Shown in pieces: positions 1-8,120 of a stretch of 64,000 nt of DNA. The stretch is from contig CAWEPB010000007.1 of the NCBI GenBank assembly GCA_963810815.1, positions 806,001-870,000 on the forward strand. Reading direction: 5' to 3'. The first letter of the stretch is position 1. Each line of letters begins with the position of its first letter. Source of the DNA: CAVQWT01 sp963810815. Lineage in GTDB: Bacteria; Pseudomonadota; Gammaproteobacteria; Burkholderiales; Casimicrobiaceae. The notes under the pieces were generated by a model. It saw nothing but the letters and a program-made list of their open reading frames with translations, was not told where the DNA came from and did not search any database. The translations under genes and the position numbers were made by a program.

Positions 1-1
1 C

Positions 2-289
2 GCGCACGTGCTGAAGGCGCTGACGGATCGCGGCGGCACGCTCGGCGACCTGCGCGTCGCCGACATCTACGATCGCGATCCACCGGTCGCCACGCCGGGA
101 CTCGACGTGATGGACCTGCGGCGGGTGATGCTCGAGCGCCACGCGCGCTACGTCCCCGTGATGGACGACGCGACGCTGCTCGGCGTCGTGTCGTTCCACG
201 ACGTCGCCAAGGCGGTCTACGAGGAGCAGAGCTTCGAGAACCGCATGCTCAAGAGCTACATCAAGAACTGGCCCGACGACGGGCAGTAG
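2..289 (+). CDS. CBS-domain protein, C-terminal part
   Basis: Only the last 95 codons are in the window; the frame is open to the left edge and stops with TAG at 287-289. The readable part contains one whole CBS-type repeat: a VADIYDRDPPVATPG stretch leads into a segment with MLERHARYVPVMDD and LLGVVSFHDVAKAV, the usual strand-helix pattern in which a variable is tested and a GVV(S/T)xxDV turn follows. Stand-alone CBS pairs bind adenosyl ligands and regulate partners. The partner cannot be told from this fragment. The next gene is on the opposite strand, so this is the end of its transcription unit. Confidence 0.8.
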   Translation, partial: AHVLKALTDRGGTLGDLRVADIYDRDPPVATPGLDVMDLRRVMLERHARYVPVMDDATLLGVVSFHDVAKAVYEEQSFENRMLKSYIKNWPDDGQ

Positions 290-390
290 CGGCGCGCGGC
301 GTCCGACGCCGGCCGCGTCATGACCGCCACGACGCGGCCCGAGCCGATCCGCGGCGCTCGCACCGGCACCGCACGGGGAGCGCGGACCCG

Positions 391-1098
391 CTAGGCCTGC
401 AGCACGAACAGCGTGGGCCGATCGGCCCAGCGCTCCGCATCCTCGCGGCGCCACGACGCGACGGCACGCGAGGCGATGAGCTCGGTCGGCAGCGTGAGGT
501 CCGCCGCCAGCGCGAGACGGGTCGCCGGTCTGCAGGTCGCGCAAATCGCGGCCAGCATCGCCGCGGTGCGGTACGGGGTCTCGATGAAGAGCTGCGCATA
601 ACCGGTGCGCGCCGAGTCCGCCTCGAGCCGACGCAGCGTCTCGGCCCGCGCCTCCGGCTTGACCGGCAGGTAGCCGTGGAACGCGAAGCCCTGGCCATTC
701 ATGCCCGAGGCCATCAGCGCCAGCAGCGGCGACGAGGGACCCACGAGCGGAACGACCGGAATGCCTTCGGCGTGGGCGGCGGCGACCAGCCGCGCACCCG
801 GATCGGCCACGGCCGGGCAGCCGGCGTCGGACAGCAGCCCCATGTCGTGCCCGGCGCGCGCCGGCGCCAGCAGTTCCGCGCACCGGGCTTCGGTCACGTT
901 CGACGGCAGCTCGACGATCGCGAGCTCCCGCAGCGGCCGCGCCGGGCCCAGGGCCTTGAGGAAGTGGCGTGCCGGCTTCGCGTTCTCGACCACGAAGTGC
1001 GCGAGTTCGCGCGCGACGGCGATCGTCCGCGCGGGCAGCACGGCGTCGGGCGCGACGTCGCCGAGCCGGTTGGGCACCAGGAAGAGTCGACCGCTCAC
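391..1098 (-). CDS. SAM-dependent methyltransferase, RsmI-like (tetrapyrrole methylase fold)
   Basis: The 235-residue product has the layout of the RsmI branch of tetrapyrrole-methylase-fold enzymes: an N-terminal LFLVPNRLG strand, GLLSDAGCPAVADPG near residue 90 (compare ISDAGTPxxxDPG in RsmI), and VPLVGPSSPLLALMASG. RsmI itself 2'-O-methylates C1402 of 16S rRNA and is about 285 residues, so this shorter protein is probably a paralogue whose substrate is unknown. I chose the GTG at 1098 because it overlaps the stop codon of the upstream maf gene (GTGA), the usual coupled arrangement; the frame stays open far upstream, but that part is antisense to yceD and not protein-like. Confidence 0.8.
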   Translation of the reverse strand: MSGRLFLVPNRLGDVAPDAVLPARTIAVARELAHFVVENAKPARHFLKALGPARPLRELAIVELPSNVTEARCAELLAPARAGHDMGLLSDAGCPAVADPGARLVAAAHAEGIPVVPLVGPSSPLLALMASGMNGQGFAFHGYLPVKPEARAETLRRLEADSARTGYAQLFIETPYRTAAMLAAICATCRPATRLALAADLTLPTELIASRAVASWRREDAERWADRPTLFVLQA

Positions 1099-1742
1099 CG
1101 CGCGGTGCCCGGCGGAGCGACGACGTCGAAACCCTCGGCCCGCAGCATCGCGGCCACGGCGATCAGCGGCAGTCCCACCAGCGCCGTCGGGTCGTCGCTC
1201 TCGATGCCGTCGAACAGCGCGATGCCGAGACCTTCGGACTTGACCGACCCGGCGCAGTCCCAGGGTCGCTCGCGGTCGACGTAGTGCTCGATCTCGACCG
1301 TCGACAGCGGGCGAAACCGGCTGGTCACGTCGACGAGCCGCGTCTGCACGCGGCCGCTCGCGGCGTCGACGAGCGCGACGCCGGTGTGGAAGACGACGCT
1401 GCGGCCGGCCTGCCGCGCGAGCTGGGCGATCGCGGCGGCGCGAGAGCCCGGCTTGCCGACCGCCTGCCCGTCGCAGTCGGCGACCTGGTCCGAGCCGATG
1501 ACCAGCGCGGACGGATAGCGCGAGGCGACGGCGCGCGCCTTGGCTTCGGCCAGCCGCAGGGCCGTCGCCGACGGCTTCTCGTCGGGGAGCGGCGTCTCGT
1601 CGATCCCGGGGTCGGCGACGACGAATGCGTGGCCCAGGCGCGAAAGCAGCGCATGGCGGTACCGGGAGGTCGACGCGAGGACCAGCGGGCGCCCCCCGGC
1701 AGCGGCGGGCCGCCCGGCGTTGAGTGTTGTTTTTGTGGACAT
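1095..1742 (-). CDS. Maf-family nucleotide pyrophosphatase (YceF type)
   Basis: 215 residues. Maf proteins hydrolyse non-canonical or modified nucleoside triphosphates to monophosphates; the YceF branch prefers 7-methyl-GTP. Family marks are LVLASTSRYRHALLSRLG near the N-terminus (S-x-S-x-x-R substrate-binding loop), DPGIDE, GSDQVADCDGQAVGKPG near residues 83-97, and WDCAGSVKSEGLG with GLP towards the end. The stop codon overlaps the GTG of the following methyltransferase by three bases, so the two are co-translated. It diverges from yceD across a 150-base gap. In many betaproteobacteria the same gene sits beside yceD-rpmF, which supports the assignment. Confidence 0.88.
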   Translation of the reverse strand: MSTKTTLNAGRPAAAGGRPLVLASTSRYRHALLSRLGHAFVVADPGIDETPLPDEKPSATALRLAEAKARAVASRYPSALVIGSDQVADCDGQAVGKPGSRAAAIAQLARQAGRSVVFHTGVALVDAASGRVQTRLVDVTSRFRPLSTVEIEHYVDRERPWDCAGSVKSEGLGIALFDGIESDDPTALVGLPLIAVAAMLRAEGFDVVAPPGTAR

Positions 1743-1744
1743 TT

Positions 1745-1773
1745 TTGACAGGCCAGCGACAATACGCTATTAT
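1745..1773 (+). promoter_or_regulatory. Sigma-70-type promoter for yceD-rpmF-plsX-fab genes
   Basis: A perfect -35 TTGACA (1745-1750) is followed after exactly 17 bases by TATTAT (1768-1773, five of six to consensus). Transcription would start near 1780, giving a leader of about 114 bases before yceD. It faces the seven co-directional genes that end with fabF. It is the best promoter match in the window and lies in an AT-rich island of otherwise GC-rich DNA. Confidence 0.75.
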
Positions 1774-1893
1774 CCAACGTTTTTGATCGGCCGCCCCGCG
1801 TCGGCGCAGTCCGGCGCGGTCAACAGGGTCTCGCCGGGAATCCCGGGCCGAGCCTGGCCGGACGAGCCTGGCCGAAGTATCGCCCGAGGAACG

Positions 1894-2430
1894 ATGGTTC
1901 GCTTCGACGCATTCGACCTGATCGCGCGGCGTGGGCACCTCGAAGGCGTGGTCGATCCCTTCGAGCTGCCGCGGCTGGCGGAGGGCCTCGACGACCGGCT
2001 GGACGATTCCGGGCCGGCCGCGACCGGCGTGCGCTGGCGCATCGACGGGACCACCGATCCGGCGGGGCATCCGGCGCTGGAGGTGACGCTCGACGGCGAC
2101 CTGCCGGTGACCTGCCAGCGGTGCCTCGGCGTATTCGCATTTCCGGTGGCCCAGCGCACGCGGCTGCTGGTCGCGAAGAGCGAGGCGGAACTTGCCGCGC
2201 TCGACGACGCCGGCGAGGACGAGGTCGTGCTGGGCGCGTCGCCGCTGGACGCGTACGAGCTGGTCGAGGACGAGTTGCTGCTGTCGCTGCCGCACGCGCC
2301 GCGACACGAGGAAGGGCAATGCCCGGTCGTGGTGCAGGATGACCCCGCGGCCGGCGAGAGTGCGCCGTCGTCGCCGTTCGCGGCGCTGGCAGGATTGAAA
2401 CCCGCGCGCGGGCGCGACCGGACGCGATGA
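1894..2430 (+). CDS. yceD: YceD/DUF177 family protein
   Basis: 178 residues. DUF177 proteins are almost always encoded just upstream of rpmF and are implicated in 23S rRNA/50S ribosome maturation, though the exact reaction is not settled. Marks seen: LPRLAEGL-type N-terminal segment, then VTCQRCLGVFAFPV around residue 75, the conserved CxxC that follows a DGDLPV strand, then the acidic stretch DAYELVEDELLLSLPHAPRH typical of the family. ATG 1894 is chosen because it gives the normal family N-terminus (VRFDAFDLIARRG); the frame continues upstream only through the promoter. rpmF follows 40 bases later. Confidence 0.88.
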   Translation: MVRFDAFDLIARRGHLEGVVDPFELPRLAEGLDDRLDDSGPAATGVRWRIDGTTDPAGHPALEVTLDGDLPVTCQRCLGVFAFPVAQRTRLLVAKSEAELAALDDAGEDEVVLGASPLDAYELVEDELLLSLPHAPRHEEGQCPVVVQDDPAAGESAPSSPFAALAGLKPARGRDRTR

Positions 2431-2470
2431 TCGGCCGCCGCGCGCCACAGTTCGCAACGAGGAGAATGTC

Positions 2471-2653
2471 ATGGCTGTCCAGCAGAACAAGAAGTCGCCG
2501 TCGAAGCGCGGGATGCACCGCGCGCACGATTTCCTCACCGCGCCGGCGCTCGCCGTCGAGCCGGTCAGCGGCGAAGTGCATCTGCGTCATCACGTGAGCC
2601 CCACCGGCTTCTACCGCGGCAAGAAGGTCGTCAAGACCAAGGCCGACGCCTGA
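2471..2653 (+). CDS. rpmF: 50S ribosomal protein L32
   Basis: 60 residues, the usual size of bacterial L32. MAVQQNKKSPSKRGMHRAHD is the canonical N-terminus, and HHVSPTGFYRGKKV the canonical C-terminal block. It lacks the four-cysteine zinc ribbon found in some L32 proteins, as is normal for proteobacteria. A GAGGAG-like ribosome binding site (ACGAGGAG) lies just before the ATG. The yceD-rpmF-plsX order is conserved across proteobacteria and couples ribosome production to phospholipid synthesis. Confidence 0.97.
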   Translation: MAVQQNKKSPSKRGMHRAHDFLTAPALAVEPVSGEVHLRHHVSPTGFYRGKKVVKTKADA

Positions 2654-2732
2654 GCAACCGGCGTCTTCCCCGGCGTGACGGGCGGGCGGCCTCGGCCACC
2701 GCCCGACGCGACCGCGGACCCGCCGACCTGCC

Positions 2733-4766
2733 ATGCCCGTCACGGTAGCCGTCGACGCGATGGGGGGTGACCACGGTCCCGCGGTCACGCTCCCCGCGGC
2801 GTTGGCGTTCCTCGAGGCACACCCCGAGGCCAGCGTCATCGCGGTCGGCCTCGAAGGACCGCTGAAGGCCGCGCTGGCGAAGCTCAAGTCGCCGGCGGCC
2901 GCGCGGCTGACGCTGCGCTTCGCCACCGAAGTGGTCGGCATGGACGAGCCGCCGGCCGATGCGCTGCGGCGGAAGAAGGACTCGTCGATGCGCGTGGCGA
3001 TCAACCTCGTCCGCGACGGCGAGGCGCAGGCCTGCGTTTCCGCCGGCAACACCGGCGCGCTGATGGCGATCGCGCGATTCGTGCTGAAGACGCTGCCCGG
3101 CGTCGATCGGCCGGCGATCGCCTCGCAGCTGCCGACCCAGAAGGGCGTCGTCACCGCGCTCGACCTCGGCGCCAACGTCAATTGCCCGCCGGAGCAGCTC
3201 GTCCAGTTCGCGGCAATGGGCTCGGCGCTGGTCTCGGCGGTCGACGGCATCGAGCGGCCGACGGTCGGCCTCCTCAACATCGGCGAGGAGGACATCAAGG
3301 GCAACGACGTCGTGAAGCAGGCGGCCGAGCTCCTCAAGCGCTCCGGCCTCAATTTCTACGGCAACGTCGAGGGCACCGACCTGTTCAAGGGCACCACCGA
3401 CGTCGTCGTCTGCGACGGCTTCGTCGGCAACATCGCGCTCAAGTCGTCCGAGGGACTGGCGGCGATGCTGTACGAGTTCCTCAAGGCCGAGTTCACGCGC
3501 AACCCGCTGACCAAGCTGGCCGCGGTGGTCGCGTATCCGGTGCTGCGGGCGTTCCGGCGGCGGGTCGATCCGCGGCGCTACAACGGCGCGACGCTGATCG
3601 GCCTCAGGGGCGTGGTGGTCAAGAGCCACGGCGGCGCCGACGCGTTCGCGTTCCGGAATGCGCTGTCGAAGGCCCACGACGAGGTCACGCACGGCGTCCT
3701 CGACAAGATCGCCCAGCGGATGGCGGCGATGCCCGTCACCGCGGCAGCGGCGCCGGCCCGGGACGTCGCGTCCGCCGCTCCGCGACGGCCCCGGTCGCGC
3801 CGGCCGCCAATGCGTAGCCGGATCGTCGGCACCGGCAGCTACCTGCCGGCGCGGGTGGTGACCAACGACGAGCTGTCGCGCACCGTCGACACCAGCGACG
3901 CCTGGATCCGCGCGCGCACCGGCATCCGCGAGCGGCGCATCGCGGCGCCCGCCGAGACGACGTCGGACCTCGCGCTGCACGCCGCGCGCAACGCCCTCGA
4001 CATGGCCGGCATCGCGCCCGCCGACGTCGACCTCATCATCGTCGCGACGACGACGCCCGACATGGTGTTCCCGTCGACGGCGGCGATCCTGCAGGGCAAG
4101 CTCGGCACGGCCGGTGGCGCGGCGTTCGACCTGCAGGCGGTGTGCAGCGGCTTCGTCTACGCGCTCGCCGTCGCCGACCGGATGGTCGCCGCGGGCATGG
4201 CGCGGAACGCGCTGGTCGTCGGCGCCGAGATCTACTCGCGCATCCTGGACTGGAACGATCGCGGCACCTGCGTGCTGTTCGGCGACGGCGCCGGCGCCGT
4301 GGTGCTGGTGCCGTCGCAGGTGCCGGGCATCGTGTCCGCGCATCTGCACGCCGACGGCCGCTACGGCGCGATGCTGTCGGTGCCGGGAACGCTGGCCGAC
4401 GGCGCGGTCTCCGGCTCCCCGTACGTGCACATGGATGGCGCCGGCGTGTTCAAGTTCGCGGTGCGCGTGATGGCCGAGGCGGCGGCGGAGGCGCTGGGCG
4501 AGAACGGGCTCGACGCCACCGCCATCGACTGGCTGATTCCGCACCAGGCCAACATCCGCATCATCGACGCCACGGCGAAGAAGCTGGGCGTGCCGCCGGA
4601 GAAAGTCGTCGTCACGGTCGACCGCCACGCCAACACGTCGGCGGCGTCGATCCCGCTGGCGCTGGACGAAGCCGTCCGCGACGGGCGCATCGTCGCCGGG
4701 CAGCGCGTGCTGCTGCTCGGCGTCGGCGGCGGCTTCACTTGGGGTTCGGTACTGATCAACTGGTGA
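2733..4766 (+). CDS. plsX: Phosphate acyltransferase PlsX, reading without a stop into FabH
   Basis: The frame opened by ATG 2733 encodes PlsX for about 333 residues (VDAMGGDHGP at the start, VSAGNTGALMAIARF, LDLGANV, GTDLFKGTTDVVVCDGFVGN, GATLIGLRGVVVKSHG) and then runs with no stop into a complete FabH, 677 residues in all. PlsX makes acyl-phosphate from acyl-ACP for phospholipid synthesis at the membrane. The 28-residue joint (about 3726-3809) is Ala-rich, then abruptly Arg/Pro-rich (RRPRSRRPP). Reading the second half of the joint in the -1 frame gives SATAPVAPAANA and a TAG at 3815-3817 overlapping the fabH ATG. That looks like an ordinary PlsX tail, so a missing base near 3770-3790 is more likely than a true fusion. 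PlsX would then end at about 3817. Confidence 0.85.
   Translation: MPVTVAVDAMGGDHGPAVTLPAALAFLEAHPEASVIAVGLEGPLKAALAKLKSPAAARLTLRFATEVVGMDEPPADALRRKKDSSMRVAINLVRDGEAQACVSAGNTGALMAIARFVLKTLPGVDRPAIASQLPTQKGVVTALDLGANVNCPPEQLVQFAAMGSALVSAVDGIERPTVGLLNIGEEDIKGNDVVKQAAELLKRSGLNFYGNVEGTDLFKGTTDVVVCDGFVGNIALKSSEGLAAMLYEFLKAEFTRNPLTKLAAVVAYPVLRAFRRRVDPRRYNGATLIGLRGVVVKSHGGADAFAFRNALSKAHDEVTHGVLDKIAQRMAAMPVTAAAAPARDVASAAPRRPRSRRPPMRSRIVGTGSYLPARVVTNDELSRTVDTSDAWIRARTGIRERRIAAPAETTSDLALHAARNALDMAGIAPADVDLIIVATTTPDMVFPSTAAILQGKLGTAGGAAFDLQAVCSGFVYALAVADRMVAAGMARNALVVGAEIYSRILDWNDRGTCVLFGDGAGAVVLVPSQVPGIVSAHLHADGRYGAMLSVPGTLADGAVSGSPYVHMDGAGVFKFAVRVMAEAAAEALGENGLDATAIDWLIPHQANIRIIDATAKKLGVPPEKVVVTVDRHANTSAASIPLALDEAVRDGRIVAGQRVLLLGVGGGFTWGSVLINW
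3810..4766 (+). CDS. fabH: Beta-ketoacyl-ACP synthase III
   Basis: From ATG 3810 the protein is 318 residues, the normal FabH length. FabH condenses acetyl-CoA with malonyl-ACP to start fatty acid synthesis in the cytoplasm. The catalytic triad is complete: Cys112 in QAVCSGFVYA, His245 in WLIPHQANIR, Asn275 in DRHANTSAASIP; GDGAGAVVL and GVGGGFTWG are also typical. As sequenced it is continuous with plsX. No clear ribosome binding site precedes 3810, which fits translational coupling to plsX by an overlapping stop codon. fabD follows after four bases. Confidence 0.93.
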   Translation: MRSRIVGTGSYLPARVVTNDELSRTVDTSDAWIRARTGIRERRIAAPAETTSDLALHAARNALDMAGIAPADVDLIIVATTTPDMVFPSTAAILQGKLGTAGGAAFDLQAVCSGFVYALAVADRMVAAGMARNALVVGAEIYSRILDWNDRGTCVLFGDGAGAVVLVPSQVPGIVSAHLHADGRYGAMLSVPGTLADGAVSGSPYVHMDGAGVFKFAVRVMAEAAAEALGENGLDATAIDWLIPHQANIRIIDATAKKLGVPPEKVVVTVDRHANTSAASIPLALDEAVRDGRIVAGQRVLLLGVGGGFTWGSVLINW

Positions 4767-4770
4767 GACC

Positions 4771-5703
4771 ATGAAGCTCGCATTCGTGTTTCCGGGACAA
4801 GGTTCGCAGGCGGTCGGCATGATGAACGGCTTCGCCGCGCATCCGGTCGTCAGGGCGACTTTCGACGAGGCGTCGGCCGCGCTGGGCGAGGACCTGTGGG
4901 CGCTGGTGGTCGACGGGCCGGACACCGAGCTCAACCGCACGGTGAACACGCAGCCGGCGATGCTCACCGCGGGAGTGGCCGTCTGGCGCGCGTGGCAGGC
5001 CGCGGGCGGGCCGATGCCTTCCGTGGTCGCCGGCCATTCGCTCGGCGAGTACACCGCGCTGGTCGCCGCCGGCGCGCTGGCGTTCCGCGACGCGGTGCCG
5101 CTGGTCCGCTTCCGCGCCCAGGCGATGCAGGACGCGGTGCCGGCGGGGCAGGGCGCGATGGCGGCCGTGATGGGCGCCGACGATGACGCGGTCGCTGCCG
5201 CCTGCGCCGAGGCCGCGCAGGGGCAGGTGGTCGAGCCGGTCAACTTCAACGCGCCCGGCCAGCTGGTGATCGCCGGGCACAGGGAGGCCGTCGAGCGGGC
5301 GATCGCCGCGGCCAAGGCGCGGGGCGCCAAGCGCGCGCTGCTGCTGCCGGTGTCGGCGCCGTTCCATTCGTCGTTGCTGAAGCCCGCGGCGGAGCGCCTC
5401 GCGGCGCGGCTGGCCGACGTCCAGTTCGCGCCGCCGCAGGTGCCGGTGCTGCACAACGTCGACGTCGCGCCGCGTCCTACCGCCGACGGCATCCGCGCGG
5501 CGCTGGCGCAGCAGGCGGCGAGCGCCGTCCGCTGGACCGACACCATTCGCGCGTTCGCTGCGCAGGGCGTCACCCACGTCGTCGAATGCGGACCCGGTCG
5601 CGTGCTGACCGGCCTGGTCCGCCGGATCGACGGCAATCTGCAGGCTTTCCCCGTGACCGACGACGAGACGCTCTCCGCAGCACTCGCCGCCGTCGCGGGC
5701 TGA
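4771..5703 (+). CDS. fabD: Malonyl-CoA:ACP transacylase
   Basis: 310 residues, the family norm. It moves the malonyl group from CoA to ACP for chain elongation. Seen: FVFPGQGSQAVGM at the N-terminus, the nucleophile Ser90 in GHSLGEY, Arg in VRFRAQAMQ, Gln/Asn in NFNAPGQLVIAG, and the catalytic His in SAPFHSSLL near residue 199. It begins four bases after fabH and ends 13 bases before fabG, so it is part of the fab operon. Confidence 0.96.
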   Translation: MKLAFVFPGQGSQAVGMMNGFAAHPVVRATFDEASAALGEDLWALVVDGPDTELNRTVNTQPAMLTAGVAVWRAWQAAGGPMPSVVAGHSLGEYTALVAAGALAFRDAVPLVRFRAQAMQDAVPAGQGAMAAVMGADDDAVAAACAEAAQGQVVEPVNFNAPGQLVIAGHREAVERAIAAAKARGAKRALLLPVSAPFHSSLLKPAAERLAARLADVQFAPPQVPVLHNVDVAPRPTADGIRAALAQQAASAVRWTDTIRAFAAQGVTHVVECGPGRVLTGLVRRIDGNLQAFPVTDDETLSAALAAVAG

Positions 5704-5716
5704 CCGGGAGAACACG

Positions 5717-6469
5717 ATGGCGCAGGGAGAGCTTGCGGGGCAGGTCGCGCTGGTCACCGGCGCCACGCGCGGCATCGGACGGGCGATCGCGCTCGAGCTC
5801 GGGCGCGCCGGCGCGACGGTGATCGGCACCGCCACCACGCCCGAGGGTGCGGCGAAGATCGCGGCGGCGCTGGCCGAGGCCGGATTCCCCGGCACCGGCA
5901 TGGCGCTCGACGTCACCGACGCGGCGGCGGTCGACACGGTGCTGGCGGCGGTCGAGCAGCAGTTCGGGCCGGTGACGATCCTGGTCAACAACGCCGGCAT
6001 CACCCGCGACAACCTGCTGCTGCGGATGAAGGACGACGAGTGGGACGCGATCATGGCGACGAACCTCAAGCCCGCGTTCCGGCTGGCCAAGGCGGTGCTG
6101 CGCGGGATGATGAAGGCCCGCCACGGACGCATCATCCAGATCGGCTCGGTGGTCGGCAGCAGCGGCAACCCCGGGCAGGCCAACTACGCCGCCGCCAAGG
6201 CTGCGCTGCTGGGTTTCACCAAGTCGCTGGCGCAGGAGGTGGGCAGCCGCAACATCACCGTGAACTGCGTCGCGCCGGGCTTCATCGACACCGACATGAC
6301 GCGCAGCCTGGGCGACGCGCAGCGCGAGGCGCTGACCGGGCGCATCCCGCTCGGCCGGCTGGGCGCGCCGGAGGACATCGCGCACGCGGTGGCGTACCTG
6401 GCCAGCCCGCGCGCGGCCTACGTCACCGGCGTCACGCTGCACGTCAACGGCGGGATGTACATGGTGTAG
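5717..6469 (+). CDS. fabG: 3-oxoacyl-ACP reductase
   Basis: 250-residue short-chain dehydrogenase that uses NADPH to reduce 3-oxoacyl-ACP. The cofactor loop TGATRGIG (residues 14-21), NNAG (91-94) and the catalytic Ser144, Tyr157 and Lys161 (YAAAK) are all present. The C-terminal HVNGGMYM is the usual FabG ending. A GGGAGAA ribosome binding site lies before the ATG. Its place between fabD and acpP separates it from the many other dehydrogenases of this fold. Confidence 0.95.
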   Translation: MAQGELAGQVALVTGATRGIGRAIALELGRAGATVIGTATTPEGAAKIAAALAEAGFPGTGMALDVTDAAAVDTVLAAVEQQFGPVTILVNNAGITRDNLLLRMKDDEWDAIMATNLKPAFRLAKAVLRGMMKARHGRIIQIGSVVGSSGNPGQANYAAAKAALLGFTKSLAQEVGSRNITVNCVAPGFIDTDMTRSLGDAQREALTGRIPLGRLGAPEDIAHAVAYLASPRAAYVTGVTLHVNGGMYMV

Positions 6470-6513
6470 CGGGCCGGCCCCGGCGTCCCCGGAGGCGGCC
6501 GGCGCCGCCTCGT

Positions 6514-6542
6514 TTGGGCGCGGGCGGCCGATCTGGTAAAAT
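6514..6542 (+). promoter_or_regulatory. Candidate internal promoter before acpP
   Basis: TTGGGC (6514-6519) and TAAAAT (6537-6542) are separated by 17 bases; the -10 matches consensus at five of six positions, the -35 at three. Transcription would start near 6549, 33 bases before acpP. An extra promoter here would make sense because ACP is needed in far larger amounts than FabD or FabG. Confidence 0.5.
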
Positions 6543-6581
6543 TCTGCGGTTTACCCAATTCCCCGCATCGGGAGGAGACGC

Positions 6582-6821
6582 ATGGAAAACGTAGAGCAGC
6601 GGGTCAAGAAGATCGTCGCCGAACAGCTCGGAGTCAACGAAGCCGAGATCAAGAACGAGTCGTCGTTCGTCGACGACCTCGGCGCCGATTCGCTCGACAC
6701 CGTCGAACTCGTGATGGCGCTCGAGGAGGAATTCGAGACCGAGATTCCCGACGAGGAAGCCGAGAAGATCACGACGGTGCAGCAGGCGATCGACTACGTC
6801 GGCGGCCACCTCAAGAAGTAG
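6582..6821 (+). CDS. acpP: Acyl carrier protein
   Basis: 79 residues, strongly acidic. The 4'-phosphopantetheine attachment serine is Ser37 in DDLGADSLDTVELVMALEE, the universal ACP motif. It carries growing acyl chains between FabD, FabH, FabG and FabF. A GGGAGGAG ribosome binding site is placed eight bases before the ATG, one of the strongest in the window, in keeping with high expression. Confidence 0.98.
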   Translation: MENVEQRVKKIVAEQLGVNEAEIKNESSFVDDLGADSLDTVELVMALEEEFETEIPDEEAEKITTVQQAIDYVGGHLKK

Positions 6822-6845
6822 CGCGCAGGCGGCGTGCCCCCTCCC

Positions 6846-8084
6846 ATGACCCGCCGCCGCGTCGTCGTCACCGGTCTCGGCATCGTCTCTCCCGTCGGGA
6901 TCGGCCTGGCCGCGGCGTGGGAGGCGATCCTGCACGCGCGCTCGGGCATCGCGCCGATCACGCGCTTCGACGCGTCGACCTTCCCGGTGCGCTTCGCCGG
7001 CGAGGTCAAGGGCTTCGACGTCGGCCATTACCTGTCGGCGAAGGAAGCGCGCCGCTACGACACGTTCATCCACTACGGCCTCGTCGCCGCGATGGAGGCG
7101 ATCGCCGATGCGGGCCTCGACGGCTACGCCGGCGACAAGGAGCGCATCGGCGTGTGCGTGGGCTCCGGCATCGGCGGGCTGCCGATGATCGAGGAGACGC
7201 GCGACGCATTCCGGGCCGGCGGCGTGCGCAAGATCAGCCCGTTCTTCGTCCCCGGCTCGATCATCAACATGATCTCGGGCCTGGTGTCGATCCACTACGG
7301 CTACAAGGGCCCGAACCTCGCGACCGTGTCGGCCTGCTCGACCGGCAACCACAGCATCGGCGAGGCGGGCCGCCTGGTCGAGTACGGCGACGCCGACATC
7401 ATGATCGCCGGCGGCGCCGAATCGACGGTGTCGCCGCTCGGCGTCGGCGGCTTCTGCGCCGCGCGCGCACTGTCGCACCGCAACGACGACCCGGCGTCCG
7501 CCAGCCGTCCCTGGGACCGCGATCGCGACGGCTTCGTCCTGGGCGAGGGCGCCGGCATGCTGGTGCTGGAGGAGTACGAGCACGCCAAGGCGCGCGGGGC
7601 CCGGATCTACTGCGAGCTGGCCGGCTACGGCATGAGTGCCGACGCGCATCACATCACGGCGCCGCCCGACGACGGCGACGGCGCGCGGCGCAGCATGGTC
7701 AACGCGCTGAAGAACGGCGGCATGGCGCCGGCCGACATCGACTACATCAACGCGCACGGGACGTCGACGCCGCTCGGCGACGTCGCCGAGTGCATCGCGG
7801 TCAAGCGCGCGTTCGGCGACCACGCGGCGAAGCTCGTCGTGTCGTCGACCAAGTCGATGACCGGCCACCTGCTGGGCGCGGCCGCCGGCATCGAGGCGGT
7901 GTTCACCGTGCTGGCGCTGCGCGACCAGATCGCCCCGCCGACCGCCAACCTGCACCACGTCGACCCGCAATGCGACCTCGACTTCGCGCCGCTGGTGGCG
8001 AAGCCGATGCGCATCCGGGCGGCGCTTTCCAACTCGTTCGGCTTCGGCGGCACCAACGCGACCATCGCGTTCCGCCAACTCTGA
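6846..8084 (+). CDS. fabF: Beta-ketoacyl-ACP synthase II
   Basis: 412 residues. It elongates acyl-ACP with malonyl-ACP. The active-site Cys lies in TVSACSTGNHSIGEA, and the two catalytic histidines in INAHGTSTPLGD and SMTGHLLGAAAG; NSFGFGGTNA is the usual C-terminal block. I take ATG 6846 (MTRRRVVVTGLG) rather than the in-frame GTG twelve bases earlier, which would add only MPPP. It sits 24 bases after acpP, the standard acpP-fabF pair. Confidence 0.96.
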   Translation: MTRRRVVVTGLGIVSPVGIGLAAAWEAILHARSGIAPITRFDASTFPVRFAGEVKGFDVGHYLSAKEARRYDTFIHYGLVAAMEAIADAGLDGYAGDKERIGVCVGSGIGGLPMIEETRDAFRAGGVRKISPFFVPGSIINMISGLVSIHYGYKGPNLATVSACSTGNHSIGEAGRLVEYGDADIMIAGGAESTVSPLGVGGFCAARALSHRNDDPASASRPWDRDRDGFVLGEGAGMLVLEEYEHAKARGARIYCELAGYGMSADAHHITAPPDDGDGARRSMVNALKNGGMAPADIDYINAHGTSTPLGDVAECIAVKRAFGDHAAKLVVSSTKSMTGHLLGAAAGIEAVFTVLALRDQIAPPTANLHHVDPQCDLDFAPLVAKPMRIRAALSNSFGFGGTNATIAFRQL

Positions 8085-8120
8085 CCGCGCCGGATCCACG
8101 TCCGAGGCGCCACGCAAGCC

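Noticed and set aside
2631..5636. A 1001-codon open frame on the minus strand across plsX, fabH and fabD
   Set aside because: In DNA this GC-rich, frames opposite real genes are open by chance. The product is Arg/Ala-rich with no domain, and the plus strand holds well-known enzymes.
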